The notes: generated by a model from the letters alone, not told the origin. DNA of 64,000 nt from Dorea longicatena (GCF_025150085.1 NZ_CP102280.1:1685001-1749000); one strand, 5' to 3'. Positions 8,354 through 17,810 are shown, counted from the stretch's first letter. Numbers and translations are program-made.

Positions 8354-9439
8354 TTACTCAGCGTCTGTCTCTTCTGCAGCTTCTTCCGGCTGTTCTAAAG
8401 CTTTCATGCTCAGGCTGATCTTCTTCTCAGCTTCATTCAGATCAACGATCTTAGCTGTGATTTCCTGTCCAACTGAAAGTACATCAGACGGTTTATCAAC
8501 ATGTGCTCTTGAAATCTGAGAAACATGAAGTAATGCATCTACTCCTGGAGCCAGTTCAACAAATGCTCCGAAGTCTGTCATTCTTGCAACCTTACCTGTA
8601 ATTACTGTTCCGACTGCATAATCCTCTGCTGCATTAGCCCATGGATTTGTCTCTGGGAATTTCAGGCTGAGTGCGATCTTTGTATCATGGATATCTTTGA
8701 TCATCACTTCTACTTTATCTCCAACCTGGAAAACCTTCTTAGGATTCTCAACACGTCCCCAAGACATCTCAGAGATATGAAGAAGTCCGTCTACTCCGCC
8801 AAGGTCGATGAATGCTCCGAAATCTGTAACGTTCTTTACAGTTCCTTCCATTCTGTCACCTACGTTAATCTTAGCAAACAGTTCTTTCTGTTTTTCAGCA
8901 CGTTCAGCAACAAGAAGCTGTCTTCTGTCACCGATCACACGATTTCTTCTAGGATTAAACTCGCTGATTACGAATTCAATTTCCTGTCCCTGATATTTAC
9001 TCAGGTCTTTTTCATATGTGTCAGAAACAAGGCTTGCAGGAATGAATACTCTTGCTTCATCAACTACTACGCTTAATCCGCCGCCAAGAATCTGAGTTAC
9101 AGGAGCTTTTAATACTTCATGATTCTCGAATGCTTCTTTTAATCTTTCATTACCTTTTTCTGCTGCAAGTCTCTTATATGTCAGCAGAACCTGTCCTTCT
9201 CCGTCATTTACTTTCAGGACTTTTGCGCTCATCTTATCACCAACGGATACAACTGTTGTAAGATCAACGTTTGCTTCGTTAGTATACTCATTTCTTGTAA
9301 TGATACCGTCTGCTTTGTAGCCTATATTCAAGATGATTTCATCAGGTTTAACGTCGATGACTGTACCATCTACAACCTCTCCATTTCTTATTGTCTTAAA
9401 AGACTCTTCCAACATTTGTTCAAAAGTTAATTCTGACAT
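8354..9439 (-). CDS. rpsA: 30S ribosomal protein S1 homologue (four S1 RNA-binding domains)
   Basis: 361 aa. Four S1 repeats are visible, the last two strongest (GTVKNVTDFGAFIDLGGVDG and GKVARMTDFGAFVELAPGVD). The short low-GC Gram-positive S1 form is expected to bind mRNA on the 30S subunit. The start is set at the ATG at 9439 because GAGGAGG lies 10 bases upstream; a start at 9457 lacks a site. It overlaps the 3' end of ispH by 20 bp in another frame. In several Clostridia these two proteins are a single IspH-S1 fusion; here they are split by a one-base frame difference (see findings). Confidence 0.92.
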   Translation of the reverse strand: MSELTFEQMLEESFKTIRNGEVVDGTVIDVKPDEIILNIGYKADGIITRNEYTNEANVDLTTVVSVGDKMSAKVLKVNDGEGQVLLTYKRLAAEKGNERLKEAFENHEVLKAPVTQILGGGLSVVVDEARVFIPASLVSDTYEKDLSKYQGQEIEFVISEFNPRRNRVIGDRRQLLVAERAEKQKELFAKINVGDRMEGTVKNVTDFGAFIDLGGVDGLLHISEMSWGRVENPKKVFQVGDKVEVMIKDIHDTKIALSLKFPETNPWANAAEDYAVGTVITGKVARMTDFGAFVELAPGVDALLHVSQISRAHVDKPSDVLSVGQEITAKIVDLNEAEKKISLSMKALEQPEEAAEETDAE

Positions 9440-10277
9440 TATTTTGAACCTCCTCAATTATTTTATTGGGCGTGGATGCCCCTGCTGTAATACCTACTGA
9501 TTCCACGGACCTTAATTGATTAATATCCAAATCGTCAAGTGTCTGTATATAGTACGTATTCAAACATTCCTCTTTGCAGATTTCAAATAGCTTCTGAGTA
9601 TTCGAACTACGCTTATCACCTATCACAACCATAGCATCTACTCTCGCTGCAATTTGACGAGCCTCAGTCTGCCTTTCTTTCGTCGCATTGCAAATCGTAT
9701 TTAAAACAACTATATCATACCTCTTTTTTGAAATAATTTCAACTAATTCTTTGAATTTATTGTAGTTAAATGTCGTCTGGGCCACGATACATACTTTCTG
9801 TTCTTTTTCAGGCAATTCAAATCTTTCTGCATCTTCCGGAGTCTGTATCACAGTCACCTGTTCTCCTGCCCATCCGCGGATACCTTCTACCTCCGGATGT
9901 TCGCCATTTCCGATGATCACAATGTACGATCCTTTGGCACTTTCTTCTGCAACAATCTTATGAATTTTCTTCACAAAAGGACAAGTCGCATCTACACATG
10001 TAATCCCGCGTTCATCCATGATATCATAAATGTATTTTGCTACACCATGAGACCGGATCACAACCACATCCGCATCCACTGTTTTCAATTCTTCTTCACC
10101 ATTCAGGACTTCTACTCCATGGCTTCTCAGATCTTTGATCACTTCTTCATTATGGATGATCGGTCCATAAGTGAATATCTTTTCACTTTGATGTTTTTCT
10201 ATCTGTTTATACACTGTATCTACTGCACGCTTTACTCCAAAGCAAAATCCTGCTGTTTTTGCCAGTTCAACATTCAT
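9420..10277 (-). CDS. ispH: 4-hydroxy-3-methylbut-2-enyl diphosphate reductase
   Basis: 285 aa. Conserved Fe-S cysteines are seen in AKTAGFCFGVKRAV (near residue 12), CVDATCPFVKKIH (middle) and LNTICNATKERQ (C-terminal third). HGV motifs (RSHGV) are also present. It catalyses the last step of the MEP isoprenoid pathway, HMBPP to IPP/DMAPP. The reading frame ends ...NNVRINF at TGA 20 bp inside the S1-like gene. Length equals a stand-alone IspH. Confidence 0.96.
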   Translation of the reverse strand: MNVELAKTAGFCFGVKRAVDTVYKQIEKHQSEKIFTYGPIIHNEEVIKDLRSHGVEVLNGEEELKTVDADVVVIRSHGVAKYIYDIMDERGITCVDATCPFVKKIHKIVAEESAKGSYIVIIGNGEHPEVEGIRGWAGEQVTVIQTPEDAERFELPEKEQKVCIVAQTTFNYNKFKELVEIISKKRYDIVVLNTICNATKERQTEARQIAARVDAMVVIGDKRSSNTQKLFEICKEECLNTYYIQTLDDLDINQLRSVESVGITAGASTPNKIIEEVQNNVRINF

Positions 10278-10358
10278 ATAGTGTAATTCCTTTCTGTACC
10301 ACAGCTCTTTTTCAAATATATTACCATTATCTTCGTCTGCCGCTTTGTGCCGGATTGT

Positions 10359-11015
10359 CTATTTGCACAAATCTACGATTGCTTTTACCACTTCTTCGAT
10401 CGTCATGTGTGAGCTGTCTACCAGCACTGCATCCTCTGCCTGCTTTAACGGTGCGATCTCACGGGTCATATCTCTGTGATCACGTTCTTCGATGTCGTGT
10501 GCGATTTCTTCCAGATTGCAGTCCTCGCCTTTTTCCTTAAGTTCGTCATACCGTCTCTTCGCCCTGGTCTCTACACTGGCGGTCAGATAGATCTTTACGT
10601 CTGCGCCCGGCAGGACACATGTACCGATATCTCTTCCGTCCATAATTACATCCTGTGTCTTCGCCAGGTTCTGCTGCAGTTCCAGTAACTTCTTACGCAC
10701 TTCCGGAATTGCAGATGTTACAGATGCCATGTTCCCCACTTCTTCATTTCTCAGACGTGATGAAATATCATTACCATTCAGGTATACATGCTGCACACCA
10801 TCTTCATAGGCGATTGTTACTTCTGCATCTTTACATGCTTCGATCACTTTATCCGTCTCTCCCGGTTCAATGCCCTTATTCAGGAAATGAATTGCAAGGC
10901 CTCTGTACATTGCCCCTGTGTCTACATAAATGTATCCCTTTTCTTTTGCTACAAGTTTTGCGATCGTGCTTTTTCCGGCTCCTGCCGGTCCATCTATTGC
11001 TACGTTATATCCCAT
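10359..11015 (-). CDS. cmk: Cytidylate kinase
   Basis: 218 aa. It has a P-loop at the N-terminus (AIDGPAGAGKST), followed by the (d)CMP kinase signatures DTGAMYRGLA and DGRDIGTCVLPGAD. It phosphorylates CMP/dCMP to the diphosphates. The cmk-ispH-S1 order is a common clostridial arrangement. It ends 81 bp before ispH starts, with nothing recognisable in the gap. Confidence 0.96.
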   Translation of the reverse strand: MGYNVAIDGPAGAGKSTIAKLVAKEKGYIYVDTGAMYRGLAIHFLNKGIEPGETDKVIEACKDAEVTIAYEDGVQHVYLNGNDISSRLRNEEVGNMASVTSAIPEVRKKLLELQQNLAKTQDVIMDGRDIGTCVLPGADVKIYLTASVETRAKRRYDELKEKGEDCNLEEIAHDIEERDHRDMTREIAPLKQAEDAVLVDSSHMTIEEVVKAIVDLCK

Positions 11016-11047
11016 GATGCGTTCTCCTTATTTCTATTTTTATCACT

Positions 11048-12280
11048 CTATATCTGGATCCCCGTTCCGGCCGCATATGCCGTAGACCACGCGATCTGAA
11101 GGTTGAATCCACCTGTTACCGCATCCAGATCCAGTACCTCTCCTGCAAAATGTAATCCCTTCACCAGTTTGGATTCCATCGTTCCAGGATCAACTTCTTT
11201 GATTTTAATTCCACCTTTAGTTATGATTGCCTCGTTATAATCTCTTAAATCTGTCAATGTACACGTCAGGCCCTTGATCAGTCTTACAAATCCAAGACGT
11301 TCTTCTTTCGTGATCACATTGACCTTCTTCTCGGGATCAATCCCGCTCAGTTCAATCATAACCGGGATCAGTTTCGACGGGAACAGCTTGTGCACCGCGT
11401 TCTTAAACTGTCGGTTCTGATTCTCTTCAAATTCCCGGAGCACTCTGTGATCAAGCTGTTCTTCCGAAAGAGCTGGTTTCAGATCAATCTTAAGTGTCAG
11501 TTCTTTTGCCTTCAATTTCTTTCCCACATAACTGCTGGCACTTAGGATCAGCGGTCCACTCACACCGTAATGCGTGAATAACATTTCTCCAAAATCATCA
11601 TACAGCTTTTTCTTGCCGTCAAGAATCGTTACATTAACATTTCGAAGTGAAAGTCCCTGCAATTCAGGCACCCACTCCTCTTTACATTCCATCGGCACAA
11701 GCGCAGGCATACAATCCGTCACCGTATGTCCGAGACTTTCTGCAAACCGGAATCCATCTCCGGTTGATCCTGTTGACTGATAAGACAACCCTCCAGTTGC
11801 AACGATACAGGCATCCGCATGAATCTGTCTCTGATCTCCAAGTATGATTTTTTCAAAATGTCCGTCTTTTGCGACAACCTTTTTCACAGCTGTCCGCAGA
11901 TGTACTTTCACACCCAGGCGGTCCATCTCCCGCTCCAGCCCGCGGATCACGTCCGAAGAATGATCCGACACCGGGAACACACGGTCGCCGCGCTCAATCT
12001 TTGTCGGCACACCGATTCGTTCAAAGAAATCAATCACCTGCTGATTCGTGTATCCATAAAAACTACTGTATAAAAACTTTGCATTTGTTCTGACCGCATC
12101 GAACAGGCCTTCCATATCACAGGCATTGGTAATATTGCATCTGCCTTTTCCCGTGATATAAAGTTTCTTTCCAAGCTTTTCATTCTTTTCATATACCACG
12201 ACCTGATGTCCACACCCGGCCGCTGCAATAGAGGCAAACATTCCTGCCGCACCGCCTCCGATGACAACTACTTTACTCAT
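11048..12280 (-). CDS. HI0933/YhiN-family NAD(P)/FAD-dependent oxidoreductase
   Basis: 410 aa. The N-terminal Rossmann dinucleotide motif is VVIGGGAAGMFASIAA. The family signature GKGRCNITNACD follows, along with KIERGDRVFPVSDHSSDV and a C-terminal GEVLDLDAVTGGFNLQIAWSTG-like flavin motif (here AWSTAYAAG). These BaiN-like flavoproteins have poorly defined physiological substrates. The gene lies immediately upstream of cmk on the same strand, an arrangement frequent in this family. Confidence 0.92.
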   Translation of the reverse strand: MSKVVVIGGGAAGMFASIAAAGCGHQVVVYEKNEKLGKKLYITGKGRCNITNACDMEGLFDAVRTNAKFLYSSFYGYTNQQVIDFFERIGVPTKIERGDRVFPVSDHSSDVIRGLEREMDRLGVKVHLRTAVKKVVAKDGHFEKIILGDQRQIHADACIVATGGLSYQSTGSTGDGFRFAESLGHTVTDCMPALVPMECKEEWVPELQGLSLRNVNVTILDGKKKLYDDFGEMLFTHYGVSGPLILSASSYVGKKLKAKELTLKIDLKPALSEEQLDHRVLREFEENQNRQFKNAVHKLFPSKLIPVMIELSGIDPEKKVNVITKEERLGFVRLIKGLTCTLTDLRDYNEAIITKGGIKIKEVDPGTMESKLVKGLHFAGEVLDLDAVTGGFNLQIAWSTAYAAGTGIQI

Positions 12281-12334
12281 CTTCTATTTGTCCTTTTCTA
12301 TTTGTCTTTTTCTTCATATTCTTTTCTGCCGGTT

Positions 12335-13249
12335 CTACTCTTTCTCATTTCCGGAAAGTTCGACTCTGTCGTCCACCATATTCAATTCATCTTTGCTATA
12401 CACCTGATATTCATCCCAGATCTGCTCCAATGTCTCAAGTGTTGTGATAACCTCTTTCTGTTTCTTCATACAAAGAGCTACCACCAGCGCATTGATCACA
12501 CTCAATGGTGCTACCAGCGAATCTACGATTGACGCCATATCACTTCTTGCGATCAGATTGCAGGAAGAATACAGTGTCATCGGAGAATGTACACTGTCCG
12601 TCAACGTGATCACTGTTGCTTTTCTATTACTTGCAAATTCCAGTGCTTTCAAAGTACGCATCGAATATCTGGGAAAGCTGATCCCGATCACCACATCATC
12701 CTCGCTGACACGGATCAGTTGTTCAAAAATCTCACTAGAACTGTTCGTATTAACCGCTGTCACATTCTCACAGATCAGATTCAGATAAAAACTTAAGAAA
12801 CTTGCAAGTGGCGAACAGCTTCGTATCCCGATCACATAGATCCTCTTTGCTTTCAGGATCGTATCTACCGCCATCTCAAATGCTTCATGATCAATTGCTT
12901 CCATCGTAAGCTTGATCTTCTCAATATCCGAATGCAGAACCGATGTCAGAATCTCCCCCTGGCTGATCCGTCCATACGTCACTTCCATACGCTGGATGGA
13001 ATTCAGCTTCATCCTCACCAGTTCTCCCAGAGCTTTCTGAAATTCCGGATATCCGTCATATCCAAGGGCCGTCGCAAATCTCACCACCGTCGATTCACTG
13101 ACACCGACCTCTCCCCCCATCTTCGCAGCTGTCAAAAAAGCTGCCTTATCATAATCCTCACGGATAAAATCCGCCAGTTTTTTCTGTCCTTTGCTGAATT
13201 TGTGATATCTTTCATCGATCATCTTCAGCAGTTCATTCTTTGCGCTCAT
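12335..13249 (-). CDS. MurR/RpiR family transcriptional regulator
   Basis: 304 aa. The N-terminal RpiR-type helix-turn-helix spans about residues 1-75 (GEVGVSESTVVRFATALGYDG), followed by a SIS sugar-phosphate-binding domain (VIGIRSCSPLASFLSFYLN, DVVIGISFPRYSMRTLKAL). The start at 13249 is chosen because AGAGG lies 8 bases upstream; the frame extends 20 codons further without a site. Its target is not evident, as the neighbours are not sugar catabolic genes. The C-terminus is acidic. Confidence 0.9.
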   Translation of the reverse strand: MSAKNELLKMIDERYHKFSKGQKKLADFIREDYDKAAFLTAAKMGGEVGVSESTVVRFATALGYDGYPEFQKALGELVRMKLNSIQRMEVTYGRISQGEILTSVLHSDIEKIKLTMEAIDHEAFEMAVDTILKAKRIYVIGIRSCSPLASFLSFYLNLICENVTAVNTNSSSEIFEQLIRVSEDDVVIGISFPRYSMRTLKALEFASNRKATVITLTDSVHSPMTLYSSCNLIARSDMASIVDSLVAPLSVINALVVALCMKKQKEVITTLETLEQIWDEYQVYSKDELNMVDDRVELSGNEKE

Positions 13250-13332
13250 GCGATGTACCTCTTTTTCAAACAATATTTTCATTATATAGCTTTGTAGGGG
13301 AATAGTCAATCGGATGTCGGGTGTGCGGGGAC

Positions 13333-13572
13333 GGGAGATGTGGAGGTTTGGGTGGATGGGCGCTTATGGACGGGAAGAAGATGTAACAAAGAAAGCTTGG
13401 GTAAAATCAGACACCGAATACCTGAGGCGAGAAATCTGATGATTTCTCACCTCAGGTATTCTTTCGCTCTGTGCCTGTAGCACAGAGCAAATCCTGATTT
13501 TACCCAAACTTTCTTTTAACATCTTCTATTCCCGCCAACAGATGCCCATCCACCCAAACCTCCACATCTCCC
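13333..13572. repeat. Long multi-branched hairpin element C (240 nt, perfect 29-bp terminal stem)
   Basis: Bases 13333-13361 are the exact reverse complement of 13544-13572. Further inward, CGGGAAGAAGATGT pairs with ACATCTTCTATTCCCG, and 13388-13410 pairs with 13494-13515 with one mismatch. Two apical hairpins sit inside: 13416-13461 (GAATACCTGAGG.../...CCTCAGGTATTC) and 13465-13488 (GCTCTGTGC...GCACAGAGC). No ORF is supported. Confidence 0.85.
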
Positions 13573-13718
13573 TCAGCCATACACTCCGACAACCGAAAGT
13601 GAATTTACTGTTACCACCAAGCTATTGGGGCTCCGCCGGAAAACGTTTTTCATCTCGCTTTTCCCACTACTTCCTGAGAAGCCACACTCCCCGCTATCCT
13701 CGTATATTTTCGCGAACA

Positions 13719-13959
13719 GTCAAGTGTAGAAGTTCCTGGTTCAATGCATTCGCAGGATGCTTTGCAAGGAATGGGTGAAAAAAAGACGATAAAATAAGAT
13801 TTGGGATGTGCTACAAGCACATCCCAAAAGAATACCTGAGGCGGAAAATCATCAGGATTTTCCGTCCGAATGTATTCGGTTCTTATCTTATCGTCTTTTT
13901 TTCGCTTACGCCTTGCAAGCACCCGAAGTCGCATTGAATTAGGAACTTCTACACTTGAC
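13719..13959. repeat. Long multi-branched hairpin element D (241 nt, 29-nt terminal stem)
   Basis: Bases 13719-13747 pair with 13931-13959 with two mismatches. Inner stems are GCTTTGCAAGG/CCTTGCAAGC and GAAAAAAAGACGATAA/TTATCGTCTTTTTTTC. The apical hairpins are TTGGGATGTGC/GCACATCCCAA (about 13801-13827) and a second one starting GAATACCTGAGGCGGAAAAT, the same motif as in element C. It begins 15 bp after the oadA stop codon and may also end that transcript. The C-D spacer (13573-13718) shows nothing else. Confidence 0.85.
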
Positions 13960-13973
13960 GTCCTCTCGAAAAC

Positions 13974-15389
13974 CTATACAGGATAACTTCCGTTTTCCGT
14001 ATCCGCTACCGTCGCATCCACCTTCGTCTGCTGTGCCTCTCTATACTTAAAGAACTCAACAGCAACCTGTGGGAACAGAGCATAAGACAGTACGTCTTCA
14101 TCCTGCTGGATCCACTGTTCGCATTCTTTGCGGAGTGTATCTAATTCGTCCGGAATCAGGTCTGCAGGACGGCATGTGATGATCTCAGGATCGTCTCCAA
14201 GTACTTTCTTGATTACGTCTGGATTCATCGGTTTTACTGTCTGTCCGTATTTTCCACTTAAGAGGTCTTTTGTCTCTTTTGTAGCAACTTTGTAACGTTC
14301 TCCCATCAGTACGTTAAATACAGCCTGTGTACCAACGATCTGTGATGAAGGTGTTACAAGTGGTGGTTCTCCAAGGTCTTTACGTACTCTTGGCACTTCC
14401 TCAAGTACATCGTAGAACTTGTCTTCAGCACCCTGCTCTTTTAACTGTGATGTCAGGTTAGAAAGCATTCCGCCTGGTACCTGATACAGAAGAGTCTTGA
14501 TGTTAACACCAAGGTTCTTTGGATTTAAGAGTCCGCTGTCAAGAGCTTCGTCACGGATTGGACGGAAATAGTCAGCGATCTCTGCCAGAAGTTTCTGGTC
14601 TAATCCTGTATCATAAGGTGTTCCCTTGAATGTCTCAACCATAACTTCTGTTGCAGGCTGAGATGTTCCAAGTGCGAATGGTGAGATTGCGGTATCAATG
14701 ACATCTACACCGGCCTCTACTGCTTTCATGTAAGTCATAGAAGCAACACCTGATGTGTAGTGTGTATGAAGCTGGATTGGAAGATCTACAGCTTCTTTCA
14801 TTGCTCCGATCAGCTCTGTTGCCTTATACGGTGTCAGAAGACCAGCCATATCTTTGATACAGATAGAGTTTGCACCCATCTCTTCAATCTTCTTGGCAAT
14901 GTCTACCCAGTAATCTAGTGTATAAGCATCACCCAAAGTGTAAGATAATGCGATCTGAGCTTCTACTTTTTCTTTGTTTGCAGCCTTAACTGCTGTCTTC
15001 AGGTTACGAAGATCATTTAAGCAGTCAAAGATACGGATGATGTCGATTCCATTGGCAGCAGATTTCTGTACGAAATATTCTACCACATCATCTGCGTATG
15101 GACGATATCCTAAGATGTTCTGTCCACGGAATAACATCTGAAGTTTTGTATTTTTGAATCCATCACGGAATTTACGAAGTCTTTCCCATGGATCTTCTTT
15201 TAAGAAACGAAGAGATGCATCGAATGTAGCTCCACCCCAGCACTCTACGGAATGATACCCAACCTTGTCCATTTTATCAACGATCGGGAGCATCTGCTCT
15301 GTTGTCATACGGGTTGCGATCAGAGACTGATGCGCATCACGCAGGATCGTTTCTGTAATCTCTACAGGTTTTTTTACTATATCTGCCAT
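13974..15389 (-). CDS. oadA: Oxaloacetate decarboxylase/pyruvate carboxyltransferase alpha-type subunit (5S-like)
   Basis: 471 aa, the catalytic part of the OadA/PycB family without a C-terminal biotinyl domain, as in transcarboxylase 5S. Motifs are ETILRDAHQSLIATRM (catalytic Asp about 18), VECWGGATFDASLRFL, IKDMAGLLTPY with the biotin-carboxyl Lys, and the metal ligands in LHTHYTSG. It transfers CO2 between oxaloacetate (or pyruvate) and biotin. It is the last gene of a five-gene operon that supplies a separate biotin carrier and Na+ pump. It ends just before hairpin element D. Confidence 0.93.
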   Translation of the reverse strand: MADIVKKPVEITETILRDAHQSLIATRMTTEQMLPIVDKMDKVGYHSVECWGGATFDASLRFLKEDPWERLRKFRDGFKNTKLQMLFRGQNILGYRPYADDVVEYFVQKSAANGIDIIRIFDCLNDLRNLKTAVKAANKEKVEAQIALSYTLGDAYTLDYWVDIAKKIEEMGANSICIKDMAGLLTPYKATELIGAMKEAVDLPIQLHTHYTSGVASMTYMKAVEAGVDVIDTAISPFALGTSQPATEVMVETFKGTPYDTGLDQKLLAEIADYFRPIRDEALDSGLLNPKNLGVNIKTLLYQVPGGMLSNLTSQLKEQGAEDKFYDVLEEVPRVRKDLGEPPLVTPSSQIVGTQAVFNVLMGERYKVATKETKDLLSGKYGQTVKPMNPDVIKKVLGDDPEIITCRPADLIPDELDTLRKECEQWIQQDEDVLSYALFPQVAVEFFKYREAQQTKVDATVADTENGSYPV

Positions 15390-15415
15390 TTTCTTTCCTC
15401 CTAATTATATATCGC

Positions 15416-16570
15416 TTAAATTCCTACGCCAAAGATTGCCATGAATGTTCCGGCAGCTACGGCTGTACCAATAACACCCGCAACGTTTGGTCCCATAGCA
15501 TGCATCAGAAGGAAGTTTGTCGGGTCTGCTTCAGCTCCGACCTTCTGTGATACTCTGGCTGCCATTGGAACTGCAGATACACCGGCAGAACCAATCAGTG
15601 GATTAACCTTACCATGTGTTGCAACACACATCAGTTTACCGAACAGTACACCTGCTGCTGTACCGAATGCGAATGCGATCAAACCAAGAATTACGATCTT
15701 GATCGTATCCATATTAAGGAATGCCTCAGCACTTGTTGTTGCTCCTACGGATGTTCCAAGCAGGATAACTACGATGTACATCATTGCATTGGAAGCTGTC
15801 TCTGTTAACTGTCTTACAACTCCAGACTCACGGAACAGGTTACCAAGCATTAACATACCAACCAGTGGTGCTGTTGTAGGAAGAATTACACACACAACGA
15901 TCGTAACGATGATTGGGAATAAGATCTTCTCAAGCCTGGAAACAGGTCTTAACTGTTCCATCTTAATCTTACGTTCTTTTTCTGTTGTCAGAAGCTTCAT
16001 GATCGGTGGCTGGATAATCGGTACCAGTGACATATAAGAATATGCTGCTACTGCGATTGGTCCAAGTAAAGCTGTCTGCTGTAACTTACCTGCAAGGAAG
16101 ATAGAGGTAGGTCCATCAGCTCCACCAATGATTGAGATCGCTGCTGCCGCTTTGTCAGAGAATCCCATAGCCATCGCTCCAAGGTATGCTGCAAAGATAC
16201 CGAACTGAGCAGAGGCACCAAGAAGGAAGCTCTTAGGGTTAGCGATCAGTGGTCCGAAGTCTGTCATCGCTCCTACACCCATGAAGATCAGGGAAGGGAG
16301 GATTGACCACTCATCCAGTTTATAGAAGTAGTAAAGCAGTCCGCCTGTTCCATTTGCCGCATCTTCTGCATGAAGCATGATGTCCGGATAAATGTTAACC
16401 AGTAACATACCGAATGCGATTGGAACAAGAAGCAGAGGCTCGAATCCGTGTCTGATTGCAAGATAAAGGAAAACACATGCAACCGCGATCATGACTACAT
16501 TGCCCCATGTAAGACTGAAAAACGCCGTCTGATGCACGAGGTTTCCTAATGTTGTCGTTATATATTCCAT
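15416..16570 (-). CDS. oadB: Na+-translocating decarboxylase beta subunit
   Basis: 384 aa, about nine to eleven membrane helices. Signature segments of the OadB/MmdB/GcdB family are present: [20 protein letters not shown], the [12 protein letters not shown] loop with the catalytic Asp, and [15 protein letters not shown] near the C-terminus. It decarboxylates carboxybiotin and couples this to outward Na+ transport. It lies between the biotin carrier and oadA genes, each gap under 50 bp. Confidence 0.96.
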   Translation of the reverse strand: MEYITTTLGNLVHQTAFFSLTWGNVVMIAVACVFLYLAIRHGFEPLLLVPIAFGMLLVNIYPDIMLHAEDAANGTGGLLYYFYKLDEWSILPSLIFMGVGAMTDFGPLIANPKSFLLGASAQFGIFAAYLGAMAMGFSDKAAAAISIIGGADGPTSIFLAGKLQQTALLGPIAVAAYSYMSLVPIIQPPIMKLLTTEKERKIKMEQLRPVSRLEKILFPIIVTIVVCVILPTTAPLVGMLMLGNLFRESGVVRQLTETASNAMMYIVVILLGTSVGATTSAEAFLNMDTIKIVILGLIAFAFGTAAGVLFGKLMCVATHGKVNPLIGSAGVSAVPMAARVSQKVGAEADPTNFLLMHAMGPNVAGVIGTAVAAGTFMAIFGVGI

Positions 16571-16614
16571 TTTTTAACCTCCAGTCGTGTTAGATAAACA
16601 CCATATAAATGATG

Positions 16615-16989
16615 TTAGTTCAATGTAGCAAGAACAGCGCCTGAATCAATTGCATCGCCTACTGCTACATCAATGCTTGCAACGGTTCCGTCTTCCGGTG
16701 CTACAACTGGGATTTCCATCTTCATAGCCTCGATGATGACAACTGCATCACCTTTCTTTACAGCCTGACCTACATTTGCTTCGATCTTGAATACTTTTCC
16801 GGCTGCTCCGGCTTTTACTTCGATGGATCCTGCTCCACCTGCAGGTGCTGCCTTTGGTGCTGCTGGTGCTGCCGCAGGAGCTGCCTTCGGTGCTGCTGCA
16901 GGTCTTGCAACTGGTGCTGCACCTGCTCCGTTTTCTTCTACTGTTACATCATATACATTGCCATTCACTGTGATTGTATAATTTTTCAT
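16615..16989 (-). CDS. Biotin carboxyl carrier protein of the decarboxylase complex
   Basis: 124 aa. A short N-terminal beta segment (MKNYTITVNGNVYDVTVEE) leads into an Ala/Pro-rich flexible linker (about residues 24-55). The C-terminal biotinyl domain has EAMKMEIPVVAP, with Lys about 90 as the biotinylation site. The ATG at 16989 is preferred over the one three codons earlier, which abuts the AGGAGG and leaves no spacing. It is the mobile arm shared by the carboxyltransferase(s) and the beta subunit. Confidence 0.95.
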   Translation of the reverse strand: MKNYTITVNGNVYDVTVEENGAGAAPVARPAAAPKAAPAAAPAAPKAAPAGGAGSIEVKAGAAGKVFKIEANVGQAVKKGDAVVIIEAMKMEIPVVAPEDGTVASIDVAVGDAIDSGAVLATLN

Positions 16990-17010
16990 TGAATTCATCC
17001 TCCTAATTAA

Positions 17011-17796
17011 TTATGCGTGCCACTTATTTGATGGACGACGCTTGATGCTTCTTACTACGAAGCCGTCTGTGCTTCCACCAGCTTCTGCTTCATAAGCTGC
17101 GATCGCTGCGGAAATAACTGCTGCCAGTTCATCATCGTTAGATGCTTCTTCTACTACAGGTGCTGCAACTGCTGCCGGAGCCGGTGCCGCTTCCTGTGTG
17201 CTTTCTGCTTTTCCTTTGTTCTTGAATTTTGCTTCAAGAGCAGGGATATATTTGAACAGAGAGATCAGAATAGAGATAAAGATCAGGATTACGAATACAG
17301 TTCCCATACCAAGGATTGTATTAAGTCCTGCTTTTTCCATGATCTCGCCGATGCTGTAATGTGCATCGATCGTTGTACTGTCCAGATAAAGGTTCTCATC
17401 AAAAACAAATGTAATGTCTGCATCACGGTCTTTGAATTTTGCACTGGTCGTTACTTTCAGTTCATCAGAGGATGGCTCGAATTTGTAATCACCATGACTT
17501 ACATATTCTCCACACTCTTTTGTTCCCTGCTGCCATGCATCCAGAGCTGCAAGGAAACTATCCTGCGTAAATGGAACTCCTGCCTGATTCAACTGAGACT
17601 CGATTTGGAAATCTGTCATCTTGTTCCACTGTTCGATAGTATCTGCATCTGCACTGTTGCAATACTCGATCAGAAAATCCGTTGCCTGTGTGATGGTTGA
17701 TTTATCATACTGAAGATTTTCTTTCTTACTTCCGCAAGCGGTAAAGCAGAGCATTGCGACAAGCACACAAAGTAATACGCTTAATTTTTTCTTCAC
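17011..17796 (-). CDS. OadG-type gamma subunit with an N-terminal lipoprotein domain
   Basis: 261 aa, much longer than classical OadG (~85 aa). A lipoprotein signal ends at Cys about 21 (MLCFTACG). An extracytoplasmic domain of about 120 residues resembles DUF3887-type domains. One membrane helix follows (ILGMGTVFVILIFISILISLF), then an Ala/Pro-rich linker and a C-terminal RRPSNKWHA tail typical of gamma subunits. The gamma subunit assembles the complex. Fusion to an outward-facing lipoprotein domain is a known but little explained Clostridia variant; my match to DUF3887 is tentative. Confidence 0.85.
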   Translation of the reverse strand: MKKKLSVLLCVLVAMLCFTACGSKKENLQYDKSTITQATDFLIEYCNSADADTIEQWNKMTDFQIESQLNQAGVPFTQDSFLAALDAWQQGTKECGEYVSHGDYKFEPSSDELKVTTSAKFKDRDADITFVFDENLYLDSTTIDAHYSIGEIMEKAGLNTILGMGTVFVILIFISILISLFKYIPALEAKFKNKGKAESTQEAAPAPAAVAAPVVEEASNDDELAAVISAAIAAYEAEAGGSTDGFVVRSIKRRPSNKWHA

Positions 17797-17810
17797 TTTG
17801 CCTCACCTCT

